From an uncultured Bacilli bacterium (lineage in GTDB: Bacteria > Bacillota_I > Bacilli_A > RF39 > UBA660): a DNA stretch of 64,000 nucleotides. The notes below the pieces were generated by a model. It saw nothing but the letters and a program-made list of their open reading frames with translations, did no database searches and had not been told where the DNA came from. The translations under genes were made by a program, and so were the position numbers. This document shows positions 45,593-53,746 of the stretch, piece after piece. The stretch spans positions 62,001 through 126,000 of the forward strand of contig CAKPCB010000002.1 of the NCBI GenBank assembly GCA_934141245.1, in the 5' to 3' direction. Position 1 is the first letter of the stretch; the number at the start of each line of letters is the position of its first letter.

Positions 45593-46705
45593 TTATATAT
45601 TACCATATTCTATCTTTTTTTCAAGCTTCTTTTGATGATTATCAATAATTTCAATACCCATAGGTAAGTTTATATTCATATCTTCTTTAGAAGATTCAAA
45701 TGACATTGTGGTAAAATCTTCATAAAATGATAATTTATATAAAACTTTATTATAAAAAAATGACAACTCATCTCTTTTTACTTGATTCTTCTTTTTATAT
45801 CTTAATAAAAGTTCATTATATTTATTTAAATCAAGGTTTTCTTCTTTTATTATTCTTTTTTCATCTTCTGTATCTGTAATAAACTTCAAAAAATAAGTTG
45901 AATTATTTTTATACGTTCTCTTTGTCAGAACAGTATTAACAATATCACCTAAACCATAATCAATTTCTGTATCACAAATAGATATTTTCCTAGAATTTTC
46001 ATCATTATACATACACAATTCACCAGGATCAACTTCAACTCTATATTCATTATTTACAATTGCTTGACCATTTAATATATAATCTTTTAAATAATTAATC
46101 ACTTGATCTATTTCTTCATCTAACGGAACACTACTATCAAATATTTTTAAATTTCTATGACCTAGCCAAGCATTAGTAGTTTTACTATCTACCTTTTTTG
46201 CCCATTTAGTGTCCTCAAATCTTGAGGCATTAGATTCAAATCCGTACTTTTCTTCTGCACAAGTAGCAGTTGAAAGTAAATCTATAACAATATCATATTT
46301 ATCAAGTAAGTTAATTTCGTTAGTATTATTATTAAATAAAATCTTATTAAATTCATTTTTATCTTTTAGATATGCCATCCCATCTAATAATCCTCTATCG
46401 TAAATAAACATGCACATATCCGTATCATAATTGAACTTTATAGCATTTAGAGAGGCTTCTTCTTTAGCCTTTTGAATCGAAAATAATATATTTTGAAAAT
46501 CTAAAACATCTAAAGCTTCATTTGGATTTATACCGTTTGATATTAGCTCGGTTGCTGTTTCTGGTACTGTTATTAATTTAATCTTTTTGCTTGCCAATTC
46601 AATTATATTTTCATTTTTTAGCGTTATTAGGCCATTGATTGCTTTTAAAACACTGGTTTTTCCGCCACCTGGACCACCAGTTAAAGCCACATTTATTATT
46701 TTCAT
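45593..46705 (-). CDS. P-loop NTPase (AAA_28-like) fused to a CYTH-like domain
   Basis: 370 residues. Residues 1-190 form a P-loop kinase-like domain: Walker A LTGGPGGGKTS at about 8-18, and DRG and TNAW-like motifs (YDRGLLDG, TKWAKK) reminiscent of NadR/thymidylate-kinase-type enzymes. From about residue 220 the sequence has a CYTH/triphosphate-tunnel-like pattern: EYRVEVD, then VLTKRTYKNNSTYFLKFI, and a final strand KDxLSFFYNKVLYKLSFYEDF. The two-part layout matches a family with an N-terminal ATPase and CYTH tail, sometimes annotated AAA family ATPase. The substrate is unknown; inference by eye only. Confidence 0.6.
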   Translation of the reverse strand: MKIINVALTGGPGGGKTSVLKAINGLITLKNENIIELASKKIKLITVPETATELISNGINPNEALDVLDFQNILFSIQKAKEEASLNAIKFNYDTDMCMFIYDRGLLDGMAYLKDKNEFNKILFNNNTNEINLLDKYDIVIDLLSTATCAEEKYGFESNASRFEDTKWAKKVDSKTTNAWLGHRNLKIFDSSVPLDEEIDQVINYLKDYILNGQAIVNNEYRVEVDPGELCMYNDENSRKISICDTEIDYGLGDIVNTVLTKRTYKNNSTYFLKFITDTEDEKRIIKEENLDLNKYNELLLRYKKKNQVKRDELSFFYNKVLYKLSFYEDFTTMSFESSKEDMNINLPMGIEIIDNHQKKLEKKIEYGNI

Positions 46706-46754
46706 AAAAACTCCTTTTTATAAAAACTATAGGCCTAAATGTTTTTACAAGTTT

Positions 46755-46783
46755 ATAATAACAATGCTTATTAAATAAATCAA
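46755..46783 (-). promoter_or_regulatory. Promoter of the P-loop/LysR pair
   Basis: Minus strand TTGATT (46778-46783), exactly 17 bases, TATTAT (46755-46760), about 50 bases before the ATG. Confidence 0.5.
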
Positions 46784-46814
46784 ATACAAGTTGTTTATAC
46801 ATTCTATAACAAAA

Positions 46815-46854
46815 ATTAATAAAAGACCTAAGCACTTTCTATATACTTAAGTCT
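46815..46854 (-). terminator. Terminator of obg
   Basis: AGACTTAAG and CTTAGGTCT form a nine-base-pair stem with one wobble, followed by a T-rich tail (TTTTATTAATTTTTG) on the minus strand. Confidence 0.7.
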
Positions 46855-46861
46855 ATTAAAA

Positions 46862-48127
46862 CTATTTATATTCAAAAACAAAATCTAATATTCTAACTCG
46901 ATCTCCTACTTCAGCACCTAATTCTTCTAATTTTTCATCAACACCCATTTTTCTAATTTTCTTAGAGAATCTAGATAAGCCTTCATCTGTAAATTTAGTC
47001 ATTCTAAATATTTTTTCAACCTCACTACCTCTAATAACCCATTCGTCACCTTCACGTGTTATAGTATAAGGTTCTTCTTTTTTAAATTTATATAATACAT
47101 GTGATTCAAATTGATTTTCATCATATATACTGTCAACAGGTATAGTATCAAGTAAATCTGCAAGTTTAGTTAAAACATCATCTAATCCCTTATTTGTTAA
47201 TGCTGATACTTCAAAAATTTCACAGTTTACCTTTTTCTTAAATATCTCTAAATTATTTTTGCTAGATTCTAAATCCATTTTATTTGCAATTATTATTTGG
47301 GGCTTTTCTAATATTTTAGGGTTAAACGCTTCAAGTTCTTTATTAATTGTTACATAATCATCATAAGGATCTCTACCTTCAAAACCACTCATATCTATAA
47401 CATGTGCAATTACTCTAGTTCTTTCAATATGTTTTAAGAACTTATCTCCTAGACCCTCACCATTTGAGGCACCCTCAATTAAACCAGGTAAATCTGCTAT
47501 AACAAAGCTTCTACCATCACGAGTTTTTGTAACACCAAGATTTGGGGTTAATGTAGTAAAATGGTATGCCGCAATTTTAGGTCTAGCTTTTGAAACACAC
47601 GAAATAATTGTACTTTTGCCAACACTTGGCATTCCAACTAGACCAACATCTGCAAGTAATTTTAATTCTACTTTTAAAGTTCTGTCTTCTCCAGGTTCAC
47701 CATTTTCTGCATAATTTGGAGCAGGGTTATTTTGAGTTTTAAAAGCCGTATTTCCTCTTCCACCACGGCCACCATATGCAACTATAACTTCATCATCTTT
47801 ATTCTTTAAATCCGCAAGTATTAAACCTGTATCATTATCCGTAACTACTGTACCCTGAGGAACTTTTATGATAACATCAGGTGATGCTGCACCATTTTGA
47901 TTTTTACCCTTACCATTTTCTCCTTTTTTACCCTTGATTGTTTTCATATATCTTAAATCAATTAATGTATGTAGACCCTGATCTACTACAAACTTAATGT
48001 TTGAACCATGTCCACCATTACCACCAAATGGACCACCCATAGGTACATATTTTTCTCTTCTAAACGCTAAACAACCATCTCCGCCGTCTCCAGCTTCAAC
48101 CTTAATTAATACTTCATCAATAAACAT
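46862..48127 (-). CDS. obg: GTPase Obg/CgtA
   Basis: 421 residues. The N-terminal glycine-rich Obg fold contains GGDGGDGCLAFRREKYVPMGGPFGGNGG and YGGRGGRGNTAFKT; the GTPase domain has LADVGLVGMPSVGKSTII (G1), DLPGLIEGAS (G3) and IANKMD (G4), and the C-terminal OCT domain runs to the end. It participates in 50S assembly and, in sporulating Bacillus, in spo0A activation and stress control. A TATAAT with upstream TG lies just before the GGAGGGG ribosome binding site. Confidence 0.97.
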   Translation of the reverse strand: MFIDEVLIKVEAGDGGDGCLAFRREKYVPMGGPFGGNGGHGSNIKFVVDQGLHTLIDLRYMKTIKGKKGENGKGKNQNGAASPDVIIKVPQGTVVTDNDTGLILADLKNKDDEVIVAYGGRGGRGNTAFKTQNNPAPNYAENGEPGEDRTLKVELKLLADVGLVGMPSVGKSTIISCVSKARPKIAAYHFTTLTPNLGVTKTRDGRSFVIADLPGLIEGASNGEGLGDKFLKHIERTRVIAHVIDMSGFEGRDPYDDYVTINKELEAFNPKILEKPQIIIANKMDLESSKNNLEIFKKKVNCEIFEVSALTNKGLDDVLTKLADLLDTIPVDSIYDENQFESHVLYKFKKEEPYTITREGDEWVIRGSEVEKIFRMTKFTDEGLSRFSKKIRKMGVDEKLEELGAEVGDRVRILDFVFEYK

Positions 48128-48152
48128 GAGAACCCCTCCTTTAACTTTCCAT

Positions 48153-48158
48153 ATTATA
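48153..48158 (-). promoter_or_regulatory. Extended -10 promoter of obg
   Basis: TG-T-TATAAT on the minus strand about 25 bases before the obg ATG. No clear -35 except a T-run. Confidence 0.55.
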
Positions 48159-48169
48159 ACATATAAAAA

Positions 48170-48198
48170 TTAAAAAAGCCATATTATTAATAATATGA
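48170..48198 (-). terminator. Terminator of the secreted hypothetical gene
   Basis: CATATTATT and AATAATATG are adjacent complementary halves and the minus strand continues with G-C and six T. Confidence 0.7.
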
Positions 48199-48201
48199 CA
48201 A

Positions 48202-48828
48202 TTATCTTTTAAACATCGTATAAGCCATTAATCCTAAAACCACAACTACAAGGCCTATTATTATGTGATTCAAATTCTTAGGATTATTAGTCGCATCATT
48301 TACAATAGCACCAGTTAAAAAGTATTCAGAACAATGATTAATTTCAAACTCAGCATATCCATCTATTACTTCAATATTATTTTCTACAAATTCAGCATTG
48401 CCAGTTGTTTCATTATAATAATATAAATATAGCTTATCCCCATCTTTAAATTTAGATGATACATTTACTTTTATTTTAGCATTGGATGGTAATGTTCCAT
48501 GATGATTAAATGATAAATAAATTTTATCCATATCACCAGAAATATTATCTATTTCCTCTTTCTTAGTGGATTCAAAATCAATATTAAAATCTAAACTAAT
48601 CTTATTATCAATCTTATCTTTGTCAAAACTCCATGAATAACTAAGACCAGTTGCCTTTTCAGTTAACTTAATAATTACTTCATCATCTGTAATGGTTTTA
48701 GTTATATTATAATCATTCTCATTTATACCAATAATGTCAACATACGGAGGTACTTCATCTATAACCGATGCATAACAAAATGTTGGTATAAATAGAACTA
48801 CTATCAAAAATGCTATAAATCTTTTCAT
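48202..48828 (-). CDS. Hypothetical secreted protein with C-terminal membrane anchor
   Basis: 208 residues. A signal peptide (KRFIAFLIVVLFIPTFCYA, cut after YA) and a C-terminal helix (HIIIGLVVVVLGLMAYTMFKR) bracket an extracytoplasmic beta-rich domain of about 160 residues. The tail lacks an LPXTG motif, so anchoring is by the helix. It is the second gene after a CPBP-family membrane protein, 29 bases apart, and ends at a terminator. I recognise no family; the domain may be a simple surface beta sandwich. Confidence 0.7.
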   Translation of the reverse strand: MKRFIAFLIVVLFIPTFCYASVIDEVPPYVDIIGINENDYNITKTITDDEVIIKLTEKATGLSYSWSFDKDKIDNKISLDFNIDFESTKKEEIDNISGDMDKIYLSFNHHGTLPSNAKIKVNVSSKFKDGDKLYLYYYNETTGNAEFVENNIEVIDGYAEFEINHCSEYFLTGAIVNDATNNPKNLNHIIIGLVVVVLGLMAYTMFKR

Positions 48829-48857
48829 AGTACCTCCATTTTTATTCTTAATTTAAA

Positions 48858-49574
48858 CTATTTATATAGCCCAGATAACAAGATTATTAATGGTATTAAA
48901 TTATAGAAAAATTTAATAAGCATCAAGATTATTATATTGTTATTATTTTTTACATATGCAGTTGAAAACAATAATGCTGGTAAAAAGTAAGACAATATAT
49001 CAATCACAATAATTTTAGATTCAAATCCGACAAATATAAAATTTAAAATCGTATAAATAATTGAGGAAATTATAACAAATAAGTATTTATTACTAATAAT
49101 ATCAGAAATAGATTCCCTATATAACAATTCTTCAGCAACAACTGCAAAAATCATTGTTTTAAAAATTGAATAAAAAGTTGCAGTATTAAGAAGAGAAATT
49201 ATCGCATTCGTATTATCATCAGCTGCTGCATTCGGATATATTACTTCAGTTATCACGCCCATCAAAATATTAAATATAAATATTATCACTACCCATATAA
49301 TAACTGTCTTAATAATTTTTGATACTTTATAATCCTTTTTTAGGTTTTCAAAATCATTTTTTAGGTTATCTCTATACACGAATATTATACATATCAAAAA
49401 GATTAAATCTGCTAAAAAAGAAATCATTGTAGTATTGGTAATCTTAAATGTTGACAGTAAAACTGAAATAACATTTGAGTACAATAAATATGAAATAAAA
49501 ACTAAAAGTGTTTTTATTAATTTCATACTTTCAAAAGTATTTGAAGTACTATCTTTTATAATATTTTGTTTCAT
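48858..49574 (-). CDS. CPBP-family intramembrane protein with atypical motifs
   Basis: 238 residues with about six membrane helices. The central AVVAEELLYRES gives the EExxxR motif of CPBP (CAAX/ABI) intramembrane proteases. However, the second motif, normally FxxxH, reads YTILN here, and the third, normally HxxxN, reads KFFYN. The two metal-ligand histidines are therefore replaced, which casts doubt on catalysis. The first gene of a short unit with a secreted hypothetical protein. In Firmicutes, such proteins are sometimes linked to bacteriocin immunity; no bacteriocin is seen here. Confidence 0.75.
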   Translation of the reverse strand: MKQNIIKDSTSNTFESMKLIKTLLVFISYLLYSNVISVLLSTFKITNTTMISFLADLIFLICIIFVYRDNLKNDFENLKKDYKVSKIIKTVIIWVVIIFIFNILMGVITEVIYPNAAADDNTNAIISLLNTATFYSIFKTMIFAVVAEELLYRESISDIISNKYLFVIISSIIYTILNFIFVGFESKIIVIDILSYFLPALLFSTAYVKNNNNIIILMLIKFFYNLIPLIILLSGLYK

Positions 49575-49648
49575 TTAATCGCCTACCTTCCAGTTAATTA
49601 TATCACGGTAAATAATCTAACATCAAGATTTAGTTATTAATTTCAATA

Positions 49649-49670
49649 TAAAAAGACTCTAAAAGAGTCT
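49649..49670 (-). terminator. Terminator of the orphan small transcription unit
   Basis: AGACTCT and AGAGTCT form a seven-base-pair stem with a three-base loop and are followed by five T on the minus strand. Confidence 0.8.
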
Positions 49671-49803
49671 AGTTTACATAACTTTTTTAATTAAAAGAAT
49701 CTGATAAGCCATTTCCACATAGTCTAAAAGCCTCCCTTCCTTTATCGTCTTATACAGTGTGAAAACTCACTATTTTGTATCACGTATCATGTTCCCCTCT
49801 GAC
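49649..49803 (-). ncRNA. Orphan ~155 nt transcription unit (small RNA or leader)
   Basis: Between rpmA and the CPBP gene a promoter (49810-49838) and a terminator (49649-49670) frame about 155 transcribed bases with no normal gene. They contain a GTGA-GTTT-TCAC hairpin, and two overlapping tiny frames after GGGAGG: MWKWLIRFF (ATG at 49720, 9 residues) and VEMAYQILLIKKVM (GTG at 49718). It may be a regulatory RNA, or a leader-peptide attenuator for the CPBP gene 75 bases downstream. It does not look like 6S, SRP or tmRNA by eye. Confidence 0.5.
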
Positions 49804-49809
49804 AATATA

Positions 49810-49838
49810 ATTATATACCATTTTGAGTGAAAAAACAA
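49810..49838 (-). promoter_or_regulatory. Sigma-A promoter of the orphan transcription unit
   Basis: Minus strand TTGTTT (49833-49838), exactly 17 bases, TATAAT (49810-49815). Confidence 0.75.
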
Positions 49839-49912
49839 TATGATTTTGCATTTTGTATAAGAAACTTTATCTATAGAAACATTATTATAAATGTATCTAA
49901 CCCCTGAAATAT

Positions 49913-49942
49913 TAAAAAAGCAATACTAAAATAAGTACTGCT
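49913..49942 (-). terminator. Terminator of the rplU-prp-rpmA operon
   Basis: AGCAGTACT and AGTATTGCT form a nine-base-pair stem with one wobble, followed by TTTTTT on the minus strand, 29 bases after rpmA. Confidence 0.8.
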
Positions 49943-49970
49943 CTATATATTATATATATTTAATTTAAAA

Positions 49971-50255
49971 TTATTTCTCTTCTGGATAACAACTAACTTG
50001 TTTTTTATCTTTACCAAGTTTTTCAAATTTAACTATTCCATCTACTGTAGTATAAAGAGTATCATCATTTCCTCTTCTTACATTAATTCCTGGGAATATT
50101 TTTGTTCCTCTTTGACGATATAGAATACTACCAGCTGTTACAAATTGTCCATCAGCTGCTTTAGCGCCTAATCTACGTCCTGCTGAATCACGACCATTTG
50201 ATGTAGAACCTTGTCCTTTATGGTGAGCAAATAATTGTATATTTAATTTTAACAT
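49971..50255 (-). CDS. rpmA: Ribosomal protein L27 with cleavable N-terminus
   Basis: 94 residues. The N-terminus [17 protein letters not shown] is the Firmicute-type extension that Prp removes after the LFA site before the KGxGS essential tail is exposed at the peptidyl-transferase centre. The rest ([32 protein letters not shown]) is canonical L27. It is third in the rplU-prp-rpmA order. Confidence 0.97.
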   Translation of the reverse strand: MLKLNIQLFAHHKGQGSTSNGRDSAGRRLGAKAADGQFVTAGSILYRQRGTKIFPGINVRRGNDDTLYTTVDGIVKFEKLGKDKKQVSCYPEEK

Positions 50256-50257
50256 CG

Positions 50258-50566
50258 TTATTCCTCCTCTATCTTTATATTTTTTGGATAGTCATTTTCT
50301 AATTCATAAAACATATTTATCATATTTTGAATTAGTGTATCAACTATTTTATCGTTCTTATTTATAACAATTATAAAGTTATCTTTTTTTTCTTCGTATG
50401 TAATATATTCCTTATCAAACATCATTATAGCATTTACTGTTGTAATCACTATGGATGATGCGCTACTACATACTATATCTTTACCATAACTACTATAATC
50501 TGCATGTCCTAATAAATTAATTTTTTTAAATTTATTATCTTGCTTTTTTATTACAATTTTTAACAT
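50258..50566 (-). CDS. prp: Ribosomal-processing cysteine protease Prp
   Basis: 102 residues. The active His is in [14 protein letters not shown] and the catalytic Cys in VCSSASSIV, both conserved in the Prp/YsxB family. It cleaves the L27 N-terminal extension encoded immediately downstream; depletion in Staphylococcus is lethal. It lies two bases from the rpmA start and three from the rplU stop, so all three are coupled. Confidence 0.93.
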   Translation of the reverse strand: MLKIVIKKQDNKFKKINLLGHADYSSYGKDIVCSSASSIVITTVNAIMMFDKEYITYEEKKDNFIIVINKNDKIVDTLIQNMINMFYELENDYPKNIKIEEE

Positions 50567-50569
50567 TAA

Positions 50570-50872
50570 TTACCCATTAATCTTTTCAATAAGAACTTGT
50601 GTATATGGTTGTCTATGACCTTGACGGTGACGATTGCTTCTATCTTTTTGTTTATAAGTAAATATTTTAATTTTTCTTTGTTTACCATGTTTAACAATTT
50701 TTCCAACAACTTTAGCACCGCTAAGATAAGGATTACCAACTTTTGTATCAATCATTAATACTTGATCAAATACAACTTCACTACCAGCTTCACCATCTAA
50801 TTTTTCAACATAGATTGTGTCACCTTCATTAACGTAGTATTGCTTACCACCAGTTTTAATTACTGCTTTCAT
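50570..50872 (-). CDS. rplU: Ribosomal protein L21
   Basis: 100 residues: MKAVIKTGGKQYYVNEGD, DQVLMIDT, KKHRRQGHRQPYTQ-type ending (RSNRHRQGHRQPYTQV). First gene of the rplU-prp-rpmA operon. AGGAGG precedes the ATG. Confidence 0.97.
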   Translation of the reverse strand: MKAVIKTGGKQYYVNEGDTIYVEKLDGEAGSEVVFDQVLMIDTKVGNPYLSGAKVVGKIVKHGKQRKIKIFTYKQKDRSNRHRQGHRQPYTQVLIEKING

Positions 50873-50976
50873 TTTTTTCCTCCTTTATATTTATCTAGAC
50901 TCGCTATTAAGGTACTTATATAAGTTTATTAAACCTTTTCAATGCGGTTTGAAGCTATAAAGGCTACAAACATTAA
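50873..50976 (-). promoter_or_regulatory. rplU leader, candidate L21 leader
   Basis: About 105 transcribed bases precede rplU. In Bacilli this position holds the structured L21 leader. I see a plausible AGCCTTTATAGCTT hairpin start and AAGGTTTAA/TTAAACCTT-like pairing near 50925-50950. The fold was not computed. Confidence 0.4.
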
Positions 50977-50977
50977 G

Positions 50978-51006
50978 ATTTTAGCATAATAATACATAAT
51001 AGTCAA
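50978..51006 (-). promoter_or_regulatory. Sigma-A promoter of the rplU operon
   Basis: Minus strand TTGACT (51001-51006), exactly 17 bases, TAAAAT (50978-50983). Confidence 0.75.
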
Positions 51007-51021
51007 TAGTTTCTTTATATT

Positions 51022-52581
51022 CTAAAGTTTCAAGCCTTCAATATTAAAATTAAATTCATTAGATTGTACCAATTCTTTTTCTTCTTCCATTTGCACTATA
51101 TTATCATTAAATTGTAATGAATAATCTTCATCAATCATAAATTCAATATTATGTATAACTTCCCCATTTACATATATAAAATCAATATAACCTGGAATTT
51201 CAATATCTAAAATACTATCTAGTGAGTGATATGAACTATATATTTGAGAAATATCTATTTTTTTACTATCTAATATATTTATAATTTCTTTTATTATTTC
51301 AAGTAACTTCTTATTTTCTACTTTATTTACTATATCATCAAAGCTAAAATTAAACCCCTTTGTTAGTTCACTACCATAACTGTCTAACACTTTTACTATA
51401 TCTTTTTTATTATCATATATAATATAACTTAATGGTTCTAATTCTTCATTTACAATGTTGTATATGATAGGTTCAGAGATTGGATTAATAGGTAATAATT
51501 TTTTATCAAGTTGTAAGTTGGCCTTTCTGTATGTTAGGTCTTTTACATCTTCATAATTTATATTATTATCACATATTAATTTCTTAAAGTAATTATAAAT
51601 CGTTTTATTACAATAAAAATCATATATTTCACTATCTTCATCTAAAAATCCAAAGTATTTTGCTAAAGCTGCACCATCTTTATTAAATGATCCCAATCTA
51701 AGTAAATTCTTTAATTTTTCTTTATCATCAACTTTAGATACCATATATAATCTATTAAGTTTTGGATATTTTAATATTTCATTATCAAAACTTTGAGACT
51801 TTCTTTTAAAACCGTTAATCGCATTAATAAACTTACCATATGTTGGTGTCCTTTGCATACTGTATAATTCTTCTACAATTTTTAAATATGAAATATCTTT
51901 TGTATATGAGATAAAACACATTTGATCAGATATTGAATTTTCTAATAAAACACATCTAAAATCAATCGAATCAATACCACTACCACTCTCAATTGCATTA
52001 TTTAAAATCTGTACATTTTTACAAAAATCATTCAAAAATTTTTGTTTTAAATGGAGAAAGCTAAATCTTTCATCATCATAAAATGCATTTTCAATATGTT
52101 CTGGATCAACAATTAACTGTTCTAGTAAACTATCACCATAAATTGTCTTCAATTGTTCCCCAGATTGATAAAGATATCCATTTACATTTCTTGAATTATA
52201 ATTGATAATAGTCTCATTATATTTCTTCTGTAATATAGAAACGAAAATTTCAATTGCATATGGATGTTTTTTTATTATTTCATTTTTATGTATATCTTTA
52301 ATTAAAGCATGCATCAACTCATGAAAAACTATAGACTTAATTCTATTTTCATTATCTATTTTTAATATTCTTATTTTTCCATTAGAGTATTGGCCTCCAA
52401 CATTTTTACCTAAATTACCACAATTAAATTCAATATTTTGACTAATGTTTTGTAGAAAAGTATTTATAATTTGATCCTTAGTAATCTTATTTTCTAGATT
52501 AGGAAGCATTATAAATAAATCATTAGTACAATCAATAATAATTTTTCTTGTCTCTTCATTAAAATCATCTAAACTTTTCAT
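51022..52581 (-). CDS. Hypothetical protein with HELMH zinc-peptidase motif
   Basis: 519 residues. At about residues 87-91, IVFHELMHALIKD gives the HExxH zinc signature inside a helix, suggesting a metallopeptidase-like fold. No signal peptide or membrane helix is visible, so it would be cytoplasmic. The remaining 400 residues are helical with no domain I recognise. GGAG lies six bases from the ATG. It sits just upstream (in transcription) of the rplU promoter, and after the terminator of the small hypothetical protein. Proteolytic activity is inferred only from the motif. Confidence 0.6.
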   Translation of the reverse strand: MKSLDDFNEETRKIIIDCTNDLFIMLPNLENKITKDQIINTFLQNISQNIEFNCGNLGKNVGGQYSNGKIRILKIDNENRIKSIVFHELMHALIKDIHKNEIIKKHPYAIEIFVSILQKKYNETIINYNSRNVNGYLYQSGEQLKTIYGDSLLEQLIVDPEHIENAFYDDERFSFLHLKQKFLNDFCKNVQILNNAIESGSGIDSIDFRCVLLENSISDQMCFISYTKDISYLKIVEELYSMQRTPTYGKFINAINGFKRKSQSFDNEILKYPKLNRLYMVSKVDDKEKLKNLLRLGSFNKDGAALAKYFGFLDEDSEIYDFYCNKTIYNYFKKLICDNNINYEDVKDLTYRKANLQLDKKLLPINPISEPIIYNIVNEELEPLSYIIYDNKKDIVKVLDSYGSELTKGFNFSFDDIVNKVENKKLLEIIKEIINILDSKKIDISQIYSSYHSLDSILDIEIPGYIDFIYVNGEVIHNIEFMIDEDYSLQFNDNIVQMEEEKELVQSNEFNFNIEGLKL

Positions 52582-52596
52582 AAAATCTCCTGCTAG

Positions 52597-52624
52597 TATA
52601 AAAGCACTATTTAATTAAGTGCTT
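52597..52624 (-). terminator. Terminator of the small hypothetical gene at 52.6-53.0 kb
   Basis: AAAGCACT and AGTGCTTT form an eight-base-pair stem with a nine-base loop and short T-tail on the minus strand; it overlaps the stop codon. Confidence 0.65.
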
Positions 52625-53011
52625 TCTTTTAGACCTTTTATTTTTCTTTTTATTGTCATTTGATGTAAGTAATAATTCATTAACACTATCTTTTAAGTTA
52701 AGCATATCTACTATAAGATTATCTCTGCTTGGACCAGAATATATTCTAGCTAAGTCACTTACCCCACAAGCAGTAAAATCAATATTAACATTTGATATTT
52801 CTTCTTCTACTTCATCATTAAACCTTTTAACAACATCAAATTGTTCAGTATTCACTAATGTCTCATCATCATATGAATAAAGCAAAGAGTATTTGTCAGC
52901 TTTAACATATTTTGTAGCATACACCACATTTTCTTCTGATGAATCTTCAATTATCCTAGATTCAATTGTCTTATATACAATTTTACCTATATAATAATTA
53001 ATCTTTTTCAT
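52607..53011 (-). CDS. Hypothetical protein, unknown function
   Basis: 134 residues: a beta-rich N-terminal part (INYYIGKIVYKTIESRI) followed by mixed sequence and a basic tail (NDNKKKNKRSKRKHLIK). No signal or membrane segment. I recognise no family. It follows yneF by ten bases on the same strand and ends at a terminator, so it is the last gene of the sirA-yneF group. Confidence 0.65.
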   Translation of the reverse strand: MKKINYYIGKIVYKTIESRIIEDSSEENVVYATKYVKADKYSLLYSYDDETLVNTEQFDVVKRFNDEVEEEISNVNIDFTACGVSDLARIYSGPSRDNLIVDMLNLKDSVNELLLTSNDNKKKNKRSKRKHLIK

Positions 53012-53021
53012 TATTCCCCCA

Positions 53022-53231
53022 TTACATATATTTTCCCATAGATTTCATAACTTGATTTACTTGTTTTTGTGATGGTTTTCTACCCATCTGCATCATTAAT
53101 GTTTTAATCATTTCTTCATTAATTGGTGGATTCTTTTTTAAATATTTAGTCATTACTTTTTTACATACAAAGAATCCTATAACTGCACCAATTACTACAC
53201 CTAAAAGGACTTGTAAAATATCAAGTAGCAT
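53022..53231 (-). CDS. yneF: YneF/UPF0154 family small membrane protein
   Basis: 69 residues. One N-terminal helix ([21 protein letters not shown]), then [39 protein letters not shown], the diagnostic UPF0154 sequence. Function unknown. In Bacillus subtilis it lies beside sirA (yneE) and tkt, the same order as here. Confidence 0.9.
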   Translation of the reverse strand: MLLDILQVLLGVVIGAVIGFFVCKKVMTKYLKKNPPINEEMIKTLMMQMGRKPSQKQVNQVMKSMGKYM

Positions 53232-53273
53232 ATTATCACTCTCCTCATATATATTCTACTAAAAATAATATGT

Positions 53274-53699
53274 TTATACAAGCATTTTTATATTAGATAA
53301 AAAGAAATAATCTTTATTAATAAAGTCACATACAAAATAATTTCTACCATATTTTTGAAGTATATTAAAAAATTCTGTATAGTTTTTATTACAATTAATT
53401 AAGATATATGAGTTTTTAATTTTTAAAATGCTTACTTCATCTTTATATAGATTATTTATAATATGATTATTACCCTTTTTTACATATGTCATTCTGTTAT
53501 GCAATTTTACAAATATTTCTTTATCAAGTAATTCTTTATCTATCTTATTTACCAATTGCTTAAACATATTAAAGCCATATTCTATATCCTTTTTTCTCAT
53601 ATAATATAGCTGATATAAAACATTATACAAACTACTTGGACTTTCATTATAAAGACTAATATATTCGTCTTTTATGTTAAAAATATAATAAATTCTCAT
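53274..53699 (-). CDS. sirA: SirA-like sporulation inhibitor of replication
   Basis: 141 residues from the ATG at 53699 (GGTG seven bases upstream). The opening YYIFNIKDEYISLYNESPSSLYNVLYQLYYM resembles SirA (YneE), the small protein that binds DnaA and blocks new rounds of replication when sporulation starts. The strongest evidence is position: tkt-sirA-yneF is the Bacillus order. Sequence identity with SirA is low as far as can be judged by eye. A possible Spo0A box lies upstream. Confidence 0.6.
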   Translation of the reverse strand: MRIYYIFNIKDEYISLYNESPSSLYNVLYQLYYMRKKDIEYGFNMFKQLVNKIDKELLDKEIFVKLHNRMTYVKKGNNHIINNLYKDEVSILKIKNSYILINCNKNYTEFFNILQKYGRNYFVCDFINKDYFFLSNIKMLV

Positions 53700-53746
53700 T
53701 CTCATTCACCAATTAAATTTTAATATTTATTGATTGAAAAAAATGT

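Noticed and set aside
46611..46835. A 74-residue minus-strand ORF ahead of the P-loop protein
   Set aside because: It overlaps the start of the P-loop gene in another frame, contains the promoter of that gene and has no ribosome binding site.
49649..49803. 6S, SRP or tmRNA identity of the orphan transcript
   Set aside because: It has no long rod with central bubble, no SRP tetraloop pattern and is too short for tmRNA. It is recorded as an unassigned small transcript.
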